This document shows, piece after piece, positions 17,046 through 24,345 of a stretch of DNA of 64,000 nucleotides. The stretch is from Motilibacter deserti. GTDB lineage: Bacteria > Actinomycetota > Actinomycetes > Motilibacterales > Motilibacteraceae. The stretch lies in contig NZ_JAANNP010000005.1 of assembly GCF_011250635.1 (NCBI RefSeq), positions 108,535 through 172,534 of the forward strand, read 5' to 3'. Within the stretch, counting starts at the first letter, position 1. Every line of letters begins with the position of its first letter. A program made the position numbers and the translations under genes. Below the pieces are notes generated by a model. The model had not been told where the DNA came from. It ran no database searches and saw nothing but the letters and a program-made list of their open reading frames with translations.

Positions 17046-18698
17046 TTAGGCCGCGATGTAGACCGCACGCCCGCGCACGACCGTGCGCAGGCAGCGCGGG
17101 ACGGGCACGCCCGGCGTGAGGTCGGGCAGGCCCGGGACGCCCGAGCGCGGGTCGGTCGACCAGTTCGACACCCGCAGGTCCGGCGCCTGCACCAAGAGCT
17201 CGCCCGCCTCCCACACGGCGTACGTCGCCGGCGCGCCGGGAGCCAGCACCCCGGCGTCGTCACGCCGGGCGGCCCGCCAGCCGCCCCGGGTGTGGGCGGT
17301 GAACGCGGCCCGGGCCGAGAGGCCGGAGCCCGGCGTCGAGTGGTGGGTCGCGGCCCGGACCGCCTCCCAGGGGGCGAGCGGGGTGACGGGCGCGTCGCTG
17401 CCGAGGGCGAGCACGACGCCGGCCGCGGCCATGGCGGCGAACGGGTTGAGCGCCCGCGCCCGCTCCCGACCGAGCCGCTGGGCGTACATCCCCGTCTCCC
17501 CGCCCCACAGCGCGTCGAAGGCGGGCTGCACCGAGGCGCTGACGCCCAGCCGGGCGAGCCTCCCCACGGCGTCCGCGTCGGCGAGCTCGACGTGCTCGAG
17601 CCGGTGGCGTCCGGCCCGCAGCGGCCCCTCGCCGACCACGGTGGCGGCCTCCTCGAGGCCGGCCAGCGCGACGTCGAGCGCGCCGTCGCCGATGACGTGG
17701 AAGCCGGCCTGCAGCCCGCTGCGGGTGCAGGCGACGACGTGGTCCCGGACCTGCGCGGCGGTGAGGTACGCGGCGGGCGCCGCGGTCCCGTCCGCGTACG
17801 CCGCGCGCAGCGCCGCGGTCCGCGAGCCGACCGTCCCGTCGACGAGGATGTCCCCCGCGGCGCCGATGGCCCCCACGCCTTCGGCCGCCTCCGCGCCGCC
17901 GAGCTCCCCCCAGTAGCCGAGGACGTCGGGCAGGGCGCTGTCCTGGGCGCTGAGCTCCAGCAGCGCGCCGAGGTCGTCGAGGCTGCTGAACGCCGGCCCG
18001 GCCATCTCGTGGACGCAGCCGATGCCCAGGGACGCGGCGTGGCGGAGGGCGGCGCGCTGTGCGAGCGACCGGTGCGCGGCGGGCAGCGCGTCGTGCGCCC
18101 AGCGGGCCGCCGCGGCGTGCGCGCTGCCGGTGAGATGGGCGGACTCCCACGGCCCGCGCTGCGGGTGGGCCGCGGCGAGGCTGCGCAGCGCGGCGGACGA
18201 GGCCAGGGAGGCGTGGGCGTCGACCCGGGTGAGCAGGACGGGACGGCCGCCTGCGGCCTCGTCCAGCTCCTCGGCGGACGGCAGCCGCGTGTCGGGCCAC
18301 GCCGTCTCGTCCCAGCCGGAGCCGAGGACGGGCCCGACGGACTGGGGGCCGGCCGCCTCGCGCGCGGCCCGCCGCACCGCGTCGAGCAGCTGTGCGGCGC
18401 TGCGGGCCGGGCGTACGTCGAGCCCGATCAGCGAGAGCCCGGTCCCGGTCGTGTGCACATGGGCGTCGACGAAGGCCGGGGTGACGAGCGCGCCGTCGAG
18501 GTCGACGAGGTGCGCGCCCTGCGGCGCGGACGCGCGCCCGGCGGCGTCCTGCCCCACCCAGGCGACGCTGCCCTCCACCACGAGCATGGCGGTCGCGAAG
18601 GGGTCGGCGGGGCTGTGGACCGAGCCGTTGTAGAGCAGGACCGCCCGGGGCAGCGGCTCGAGGGGCTCGGGCGGGGGGTAAGCAGGCACGGGAGGCAT
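17046..18698 (-). CDS. YtcJ-like amidohydrolase
   Basis: Metal-dependent hydrolase of 550 residues from the amidohydrolase superfamily, YtcJ/N-substituted formamide deformylase type. The N-terminal beta part (AVLLYNGSVHSP) precedes the metal-binding VDAHVHTTG near residue 77. Further ligand regions are GFHVIGDGALDVALAG, RHRLEHVELAD and LGSDAPVTPLAPWEA near the end. The C-terminal strand VWEAGELLVQAPDL completes the small beta domain. There is no signal peptide, so it should be cytoplasmic. The substrate is not predictable. It stands alone between two hairpins, with no pathway neighbours. Confidence 0.85.
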   Translation of the reverse strand: MPPVPAYPPPEPLEPLPRAVLLYNGSVHSPADPFATAMLVVEGSVAWVGQDAAGRASAPQGAHLVDLDGALVTPAFVDAHVHTTGTGLSLIGLDVRPARSAAQLLDAVRRAAREAAGPQSVGPVLGSGWDETAWPDTRLPSAEELDEAAGGRPVLLTRVDAHASLASSAALRSLAAAHPQRGPWESAHLTGSAHAAAARWAHDALPAAHRSLAQRAALRHAASLGIGCVHEMAGPAFSSLDDLGALLELSAQDSALPDVLGYWGELGGAEAAEGVGAIGAAGDILVDGTVGSRTAALRAAYADGTAAPAAYLTAAQVRDHVVACTRSGLQAGFHVIGDGALDVALAGLEEAATVVGEGPLRAGRHRLEHVELADADAVGRLARLGVSASVQPAFDALWGGETGMYAQRLGRERARALNPFAAMAAAGVVLALGSDAPVTPLAPWEAVRAATHHSTPGSGLSARAAFTAHTRGGWRAARRDDAGVLAPGAPATYAVWEAGELLVQAPDLRVSNWSTDPRSGVPGLPDLTPGVPVPRCLRTVVRGRAVYIAA

Positions 18699-18708
18699 CC
18701 TGCCCCCG

Positions 18709-18738
18709 GCCCTCCCCGCGCCGTGCCGAGGGGAGGGC
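18709..18738. terminator. Hairpin after the CAP protein gene
   Basis: GCCCTCCCC at 18709-18717 pairs with GGGGAGGGC at 18730-18738 around a 12-base loop, between the CAP stop and the amidohydrolase start. It would terminate or attenuate readthrough on the minus strand. Confidence 0.5.
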
Positions 18739-18758
18739 GGCCGGTGACGGCCGGAGCG

Positions 18759-19250
18759 TCAGCCCCGACGGTCGCGGAAGACCTCGGTGACCCAGACGAG
18801 CCCGCCGGACTGGACGACGGCGACGCCGACCTCGTCGAAGCGGCGGTCCAGGATGTTGGCCCGGTGCGGCGCCGAGGCGTAGAGCGTCTCCGAGGCCTGC
18901 GCGGCCGAGCCGGCGTAGGCGACGTTCTCGCCGACGCGGGCCCAGCAGCACAGCGTCGACAGGCCGCTCGAGTGGTAGAGCTTGCCCGGGCCGGCCATGG
19001 CCTTGGAGTGCTTGGCGGCGTAGGCGTTGAGGTCGGTCCGGGCCTTGAGCGGGGCGAGCCCGTGCGCCCTGCGCGACGCGTTGAGGTCCGCGAGCACCTC
19101 CTTGGCCAGTGCCGCGTTGCTGCGCTTGACCGGGGCAGCAGAAGCGGTTTGCGTCACACCGGCGATGGGAATGACGACAGAGGTGGCCGCGAGCGCGGCG
19201 ACCAGAAGAGAGCGCATGCGTGCGCGGGGGGCGGGCCGGGTCACGGTCAC
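18759..19250 (-). CDS. Secreted CAP (SCP/PR1) domain protein
   Basis: A small exported protein of 163 residues. The signal peptide has an unusually basic start (RPAPRARMRSLL) and a cut near TQTASA at ~residue 38. The CAP domain follows: LNASRRAHGLAPLK, YAAKHSKAMAGPGKLYHSSG with the first cap histidine, VGENVAYAG, SAPHRANILDRRFDEVGVAVV. The YHS, GEN and HRANIL motifs are the recognised CAP signatures. The role of bacterial CAP proteins is poorly defined. GTG 19250 or the internal ATG 12 codons later could be the start; GAGGAC lies near the former. A small inverted repeat lies ~40 bases upstream. Confidence 0.85.
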   Translation of the reverse strand: MTVTRPAPRARMRSLLVAALAATSVVIPIAGVTQTASAAPVKRSNAALAKEVLADLNASRRAHGLAPLKARTDLNAYAAKHSKAMAGPGKLYHSSGLSTLCCWARVGENVAYAGSAAQASETLYASAPHRANILDRRFDEVGVAVVQSGGLVWVTEVFRDRRG

Positions 19251-19290
19251 GTCCTCACAGGTTTCGGTCAGAAGCGGTTGGATCCTTACA

Positions 19291-19310
19291 CACCCGTGTT
19301 ACATCGGGTG
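19291..19310. promoter_or_regulatory. Inverted repeat upstream of the CAP protein gene
   Basis: CACCCG and CGGGTG flank an 8-base loop (TGTTACAT), 41-60 bases upstream of the start. It is short and could be an operator; no cyclic-di-AMP riboswitch features were recognised around it. Confidence 0.25.
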
Positions 19311-19415
19311 ACACCTGGGCCTCGGCGCGTGTCTGCCCGGGCTTGAGTGGTTTGTCCCTCGAGCTCGGTCACGGCGGACGGTCAAGGGGGGGTTCCGCGC
19401 GGCCGTCAGGCCGGC

Positions 19416-20582
19416 TCACGCGTCCAGCACGACCAGGTCCCGCGGGCGGGCGTTGAGCCGCTCGGCCCCGTCCGCGGTGCAGACCACGATGTCCTCGATG
19501 CGGGCGCCGTGCCGGCCCTCGACATAGACGCCGGGCTCCACGGAGAACGCCATCCCCGGCTCGAGCAGCTGCAGGTTGCCCGCCACGATGTAGGGGTCCT
19601 CGTGCGTCTCGAGGCCGATGCCGTGCCCCGTCCGGTGGATGAACTTCTCGCCCCAGCCGGCCTCCTCGAGCACCTCGCGGGCGGCCCGGTCGACCTCCTC
19701 GCACGGCATCCCCGGGCTCGCGGCCGCGCAGGCGGCCTCTTGGGCGGCCTGCAGGGCGCCGTAGTAGGCCAGGAAGTCGGCGGGCGGCTCGCCCACGGCG
19801 TACGTGCGTGTGCTGTCGGAGCAGTAGCCCTCCTCCGTCGTGCCGCCGATGTCGACGACCACCGGGTCTCCGGGCGAGATCACGCGGTCGGACACCTCGT
19901 GGTGGGGAGACGCGCCGTTGGGGCCGGACGCGACGATCGCGAAGTCGGCCCGGACGTGCCCCTCGGCCAGGATCGCGTCGACGATGTCGCGGGCGACCTC
20001 GCGCTCGGTCCGCCCGGCGCGCAGCCACTCCCCCACGCGGGCGTGCACCCGGTCGATCGCGGCGCCGGCGGCGCGCAGCGCCGCGACCTCGGGCGCGTCC
20101 TTGCGCATCCGCAGCTCGCGCAGGACCACGCCGGCCGCCTCCTGCTCGGCGTTGGGCAGCGCGCGGCGGAACTCGAGCGCCTTCACGGCCCACATCCGGT
20201 CGTCGACCGCGACCCGGTTGGCCCCGGGCACCGTCGCGGCCACGATCGCGTAGGGGTCGTCGGTCTCCTGCCACGTCGCCACACCGAGCCCGAGCGACCC
20301 GATCGGCGAGGCGAGCGCCGCGGCCCGCTCGAGCTGCGGGACGACCACGAGCGGCTCGTCGTAGGCGCGCACCACCAGGCACGTCAGGCGCTCCAGCGTC
20401 ACGGCGTCGTAGCCGGTGAGGTAGCGCAGGTCCGGGCCGGGCGTCACGAGGAGCGCGTCGAGCCCGGCCTCCAGCGTGGCGGCGCGGGCGCGCTCGAGCC
20501 GGCCGCGCAGCGCCGACACCCGGTCCACCGCGCCCTCGCCGGAGGGGCCGGACGACGACACGGGGCTGGCGGATGCGCTCAT
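19416..20582 (-). CDS. Aminopeptidase P family (M24) Xaa-Pro peptidase
   Basis: Predicted cytoplasmic peptidase of 388 residues that removes residues before proline or splits Xaa-Pro dipeptides. The N-terminal creatinase-like domain starts at RVSALRGRLERARAATL and includes GPDLRYLTGYDA. The C-terminal pita-bread domain keeps the five metal ligands: the Asp pair in VDIGGTTEEGYCSDSTRTY, His in GHGIGLETHEDP, Glu in FSVEPGVYVEGRHG and Glu in GARIEDIV. Start ATG 20582 was chosen over an upstream frame extension because the family begins there and the divergent exonuclease gene starts only 40 bases away. Confidence 0.92.
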   Translation of the reverse strand: MSASASPVSSSGPSGEGAVDRVSALRGRLERARAATLEAGLDALLVTPGPDLRYLTGYDAVTLERLTCLVVRAYDEPLVVVPQLERAAALASPIGSLGLGVATWQETDDPYAIVAATVPGANRVAVDDRMWAVKALEFRRALPNAEQEAAGVVLRELRMRKDAPEVAALRAAGAAIDRVHARVGEWLRAGRTEREVARDIVDAILAEGHVRADFAIVASGPNGASPHHEVSDRVISPGDPVVVDIGGTTEEGYCSDSTRTYAVGEPPADFLAYYGALQAAQEAACAAASPGMPCEEVDRAAREVLEEAGWGEKFIHRTGHGIGLETHEDPYIVAGNLQLLEPGMAFSVEPGVYVEGRHGARIEDIVVCTADGAERLNARPRDLVVLDA

Positions 20583-20622
20583 GGGCCCCACCGTAGCGAG
20601 CCGGGTGTGCGAGGGTCGGGTC

Positions 20623-21537
20623 GTGGCGCAACGGCTCCTCGCTCTCGACTCCCCGTCGCTGTACTTCCGGGCCTTCCACGGCATCCCGGAGTCGGTGACC
20701 GCGCCGGACGGCACCCCGGTGAACGCGGTCCGCGGCTTCCTCGACTTCGTGGCCCGGCTGGTGAAGGACCGCCAGCCGACGCGCATCGTCGCGGCGATGG
20801 ACGCGTCCTGGCGCCCGGCGTTCCGCGTCGCGGCCATCCCGTCCTACAAGGCGCATCGCCTCGCCGAGGGCGACGCCGAGCAGGTCCCGGCCGGGATCGT
20901 CCCCCAGGTGCCGGTCATCGAGCAGGCACTCGACCTGCTCGGGATTGCACGCATCGGGGTTCAGGGGTACGAGGCCGACGACGTGCTCGGGACGGTCGCC
21001 GAACGGGCTGGCTGCCCGGTCGACGTCGTGACGGGCGACCGCGACCTGCTGCAGCTTGTCGACGACGCCCGCCACATCCGCATCTGCTACACGGTCCCCA
21101 AGGGCGTCGGCGCGGCCGAGCCCTGGGACGAGGCCAAGGTGAGCGCGAAGTACGGAATCCCCGGTCGGGCGTACGCCGACTTCGCGACGTTGCGCGGCGA
21201 CCCGTCGGACGGGCTGCCCGGCGTCCCCGGCGTCGGGGAGAAGACCGCGGCCACGCTGATCACGAAGTTCAAGACGCTGGACGCGCTGCTCGCGGCGCTG
21301 GACAGCGGCGACCCGGCGATCGCCGGGTCGGTGCGGACGAAGCTGTCGGCGGCGCGGGACTACCTCGCCGCCGCGCCCGTGGTCGTGCAGGTGGCGCAGG
21401 ACGTCCCGCTCCCGGAGTACGACGACACGCTCCCCACCGCGCCGAAGGACCCGGAGGGGTTCGCCGCCCTGGTGGAGCAGTGGGGCCTCGGCGGGTCCGC
21501 GGACCGGCTGCTCGCCGCGTTGGCCGAGGCACGCTGA
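20623..21537 (+). CDS. 5'-3' exonuclease (PolA N-domain/FEN type)
   Basis: Stand-alone flap endonuclease/5'-3' exonuclease of 304 residues, as found beside DNA polymerase I in many actinobacteria. Metal-binding acidic clusters are visible: LLALDSPSLYFRAFHG at the start, IVAAMDASWRPAFR, GYEADDVLGTVAERA, VVTGDRDLLQLVDD and FATLRGDPSDGLPGVPGVGEKTAATLI, the last being the helix-hairpin-helix DNA-binding motif. GTG 20623 has GAGGG ~7 bases upstream and matches the family start. It is divergent from the M24 peptidase with a 40-base gap, so the promoters must overlap the coding ends. Confidence 0.9.
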   Translation: MAQRLLALDSPSLYFRAFHGIPESVTAPDGTPVNAVRGFLDFVARLVKDRQPTRIVAAMDASWRPAFRVAAIPSYKAHRLAEGDAEQVPAGIVPQVPVIEQALDLLGIARIGVQGYEADDVLGTVAERAGCPVDVVTGDRDLLQLVDDARHIRICYTVPKGVGAAEPWDEAKVSAKYGIPGRAYADFATLRGDPSDGLPGVPGVGEKTAATLITKFKTLDALLAALDSGDPAIAGSVRTKLSAARDYLAAAPVVVQVAQDVPLPEYDDTLPTAPKDPEGFAALVEQWGLGGSADRLLAALAEAR

Positions 21538-21598
21538 GGCGCTGGCGCGCGCGTGGGGCGTCTTCGCGTCCCGGCCACCCGCTGCGGCCGCATCATCG

Positions 21599-24187
21599 CT
21601 ACGTCCGGCTCATGGCCCGCGTCACACCCGCGACCAGGGCGGTCGACAGGATCCACCCCGCGGCTGTCACGAACCAGGTCCACCACCGGACGTACGACCC
21701 GGGGATCCACGCGTCCTGCTGGCGGAAGTCGATGATGGGCAGCAGCGTGTCGAAGGAGTACACCCAAGGGTTGAAGACGGGCACGTCCTCGCGGGCGGCG
21801 TGGAAGTGCTCGGGGTGCCCCAGCATGCAGACCAGTGCGCCCAGCAGGCCGAGGAGGACGAGCCAGCCGACGGTGCGCTCCGGGCGGTAGCCGAAGGCCA
21901 CCGTGGCCCCCAGCGTGCGCGACCACACGCGCCCGAACACGTTCTTGCGCGCTGCGCCGAGCTGGTGCTTGCGCATCTCGATCAGGACGTCCTTCGACAC
22001 CTCGGGATGTCCCGACTGTCGCAGAGCGGAGGCCAGCTGTTCGTACGGCTGCGCGGCGAAGCGGGTACCGGTGGGCAGCATCGCGGCGAACGCGGTGGCG
22101 GGCTCGCCCTCGATCGCACGGTAGGTCAGCCCGTTGACCTCCGGCCCCGAGCGCAGGAACACCGGGTTCACCTTGAGAACCGCCATCGAGGCGTGGCTCA
22201 GGTCGAGCCGGCCGTCCGCTCGCGCGGGGCTGAGATAGGTCGGGCCCGTGACCGTGAGACGCCTGCAGTTCACCGATCGGTCGAACTCGCTCTGCGTGGC
22301 ATTGAGCCCGCCGAACACGCAGTCCGGCAGTGCGACGCTCCCGGTGAAGGTGGCGCGGTCCAGCAACAGGCTCCGCGCCTGCAGCCCCTCCGCCTCGAGG
22401 GACTGCGGGGTGCCGTGGAACGCGCCGCCGCGCAGGTTGACCACTCCCCCGACACGCGCGCCGAAGAGGTGGACAGCGCCCGGTGCGACGAAGTCGTTGA
22501 GGTAGCAGGCACCTTCGATCCGGGCGCCGTTGAGGAGCACGGTGTCGGCCTGCACAGTTGAGGCCTCGCGCGGAAGCGCGCCGTCCTCGCCGGGCGCGTC
22601 CTGGATGCAGCTGAGGCCGGTCAGGCGCACGTCGCCCTCCGCCCTCACGCAGTCCATGGCCAGGCGGCCCCGGATCGTGGGCCTGCTCGACGTCGAGGGC
22701 CGGATGGAGCCCTTGACCGTGGACCGGGTCAGGTCGACAGCATCGGACGCGGTCACGCCGACGGTTCCCGCGAGCACCACGTCGCCTTCGACGACGGCAT
22801 GCTGCGCCGAGAGCGTCCCGTTCATGACGAGCCGCTCCTGCAGGACGAGCGAGCCGCCCACCTTCAGGCGAAGGGCGGAGAATGCGTCCCCCTCGCCGGC
22901 CTCCCACCTCCCGCCGAGGAGCAGGTCCCGGCCGACGGACCCACCCCACAGCCGGACGCCGCCCACGAGGTGGAAGCCGTCGTTCAGGTGCATCGCGCCG
23001 GCCACCGTGATGCGGTCGCACAACACCGAGAAGAAGCCGAGCGGCCCCTCGACGTCGGCCCGCGACAGATCGAGGTCACCCCCGAGGCGCGCGTCCTGCA
23101 GCACGAGAGAGCCCTCGATCCGCAGGCTCGAGTCGCTCTCGAAGGATCGGACCACGTCCATGCTTCGCGCGCTGAAGGCGCACGGGGCGGGGGCGGCTCC
23201 GCCCTCGCCTGCCTTCTCCTCGCGACACCGGAACGTCCCGCCCAGCATCGCGCGGTTCGCGCTGGCGTGATCGAGCACGACCGTCCCCACGACGTCGCAG
23301 TGCGGGCCGAGGCGCAGCAGCCCCGCGCACTCCAAGCCACCGGCGAGCAGGGCGTCGTCGTGCTCACCCGAGCGCAGCCGCAACCTCTCCACGTCCAGCG
23401 CCGAGACCGACCCACGCTCCAGCTGCAGCGTCCCCTGCACATCCAGGCTGGTCGCCATGAACGAGCCGTCGAGCCGAAGGTCCCGGAACTCGAGCGCGAC
23501 CCGCTCCGGGTTGTCGAACGTCGCTCCGCTGAGGTCGATGAACTGCCCGATCGTCGCTCCCTGCAACGACGTCTCGCCCTCGCAGTGGAACCCGTCGGTC
23601 AGCAGCACGCCACGGCGGACGTCGAGCAGGAACGCCGTCAGCGCGGGCTTGCCTGCTCCAGCGCTGATCTGTGTGCCCGCACAGTTCAGCTGCCCTGCGA
23701 TGCGCGCGCCCGCCAAGCGGACCTCGCCGGTCACGTGACAGTGCTGCAGCTCCAGGTTGTGAGTGAGCGCGACCGAGTCGGCGCTGAGCCCGCGCAGGTG
23801 GCAGTTGGTGATCGTGATCGACGATCCGGATGCGTCGTCGAAGACGACGGGGTCCTCGAAGTAGCAGTGGTCGGCGGTGAAGCCACAGACCAGCTCTCCC
23901 CTCGACACGTCGAGAGCACCGCGAATGCGTAGTCCGCTCAGCCGGAGGCCGGCGGGGTGCGGCGGCTGATCACCACACGAGCGCCCAAGGAGCAGGGCCT
24001 CGATGGTCGTCGCAGCAACGGTCCTGTCGGGGGGCCACTGCCGGCCGAGCGCCACGTCCCCGACGTCTTCCTCGGGACCGAGGACCCTGCCGGAGCTGAG
24101 CGAGGCGAGAGCGTCGGCCGCCCTGATGCCTCCGGTTCCAGCAGGCGCGGTGTCCCTCGGCTCGGGCACCGTTCTCGTAGCGTCCAT
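21599..24187 (-). CDS. Large beta-solenoid membrane protein of unknown function
   Basis: An 862-residue protein. For ~700 residues it repeats a short motif of the form L-x-x-x-x-x-G-x-L-x-L-x-G-A-x-I/V (for example LRLSGLRIRGALDVSRG, GEVRLAGARIAGQLNCAG, SLVLQERLVMNGTLSA), suggesting a right-handed beta-solenoid like pentapeptide or bactofilin-type folds. No signal peptide precedes it. The end carries two membrane helices (VGWLVLLGLLGALVCMLG and TWFVTAAGWILSTALVAGV) separated by ~50 residues. Similar Streptomyces proteins carry the label membrane-associated oxidoreductase, but I see no redox motif. A solenoid scaffold tied to the membrane is the safest description. Confidence 0.75.
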   Translation of the reverse strand: MDATRTVPEPRDTAPAGTGGIRAADALASLSSGRVLGPEEDVGDVALGRQWPPDRTVAATTIEALLLGRSCGDQPPHPAGLRLSGLRIRGALDVSRGELVCGFTADHCYFEDPVVFDDASGSSITITNCHLRGLSADSVALTHNLELQHCHVTGEVRLAGARIAGQLNCAGTQISAGAGKPALTAFLLDVRRGVLLTDGFHCEGETSLQGATIGQFIDLSGATFDNPERVALEFRDLRLDGSFMATSLDVQGTLQLERGSVSALDVERLRLRSGEHDDALLAGGLECAGLLRLGPHCDVVGTVVLDHASANRAMLGGTFRCREEKAGEGGAAPAPCAFSARSMDVVRSFESDSSLRIEGSLVLQDARLGGDLDLSRADVEGPLGFFSVLCDRITVAGAMHLNDGFHLVGGVRLWGGSVGRDLLLGGRWEAGEGDAFSALRLKVGGSLVLQERLVMNGTLSAQHAVVEGDVVLAGTVGVTASDAVDLTRSTVKGSIRPSTSSRPTIRGRLAMDCVRAEGDVRLTGLSCIQDAPGEDGALPREASTVQADTVLLNGARIEGACYLNDFVAPGAVHLFGARVGGVVNLRGGAFHGTPQSLEAEGLQARSLLLDRATFTGSVALPDCVFGGLNATQSEFDRSVNCRRLTVTGPTYLSPARADGRLDLSHASMAVLKVNPVFLRSGPEVNGLTYRAIEGEPATAFAAMLPTGTRFAAQPYEQLASALRQSGHPEVSKDVLIEMRKHQLGAARKNVFGRVWSRTLGATVAFGYRPERTVGWLVLLGLLGALVCMLGHPEHFHAAREDVPVFNPWVYSFDTLLPIIDFRQQDAWIPGSYVRWWTWFVTAAGWILSTALVAGVTRAMSRT

Positions 24188-24345
24188 CGCTCAGCGCCCC
24201 CCGGCGAGGCTTCGGTCTGCCCGTCGGATTTATCGCGGGCCGATCCACGCAACCGCCGACCAGAGCCGTTGTCAACGGCGGCCTGGGCGGACCAGCGCCA
24301 GGGCTGCCCCGAAGGGCACCGCGAAAGCACCGCGAGTGCTGCGCC

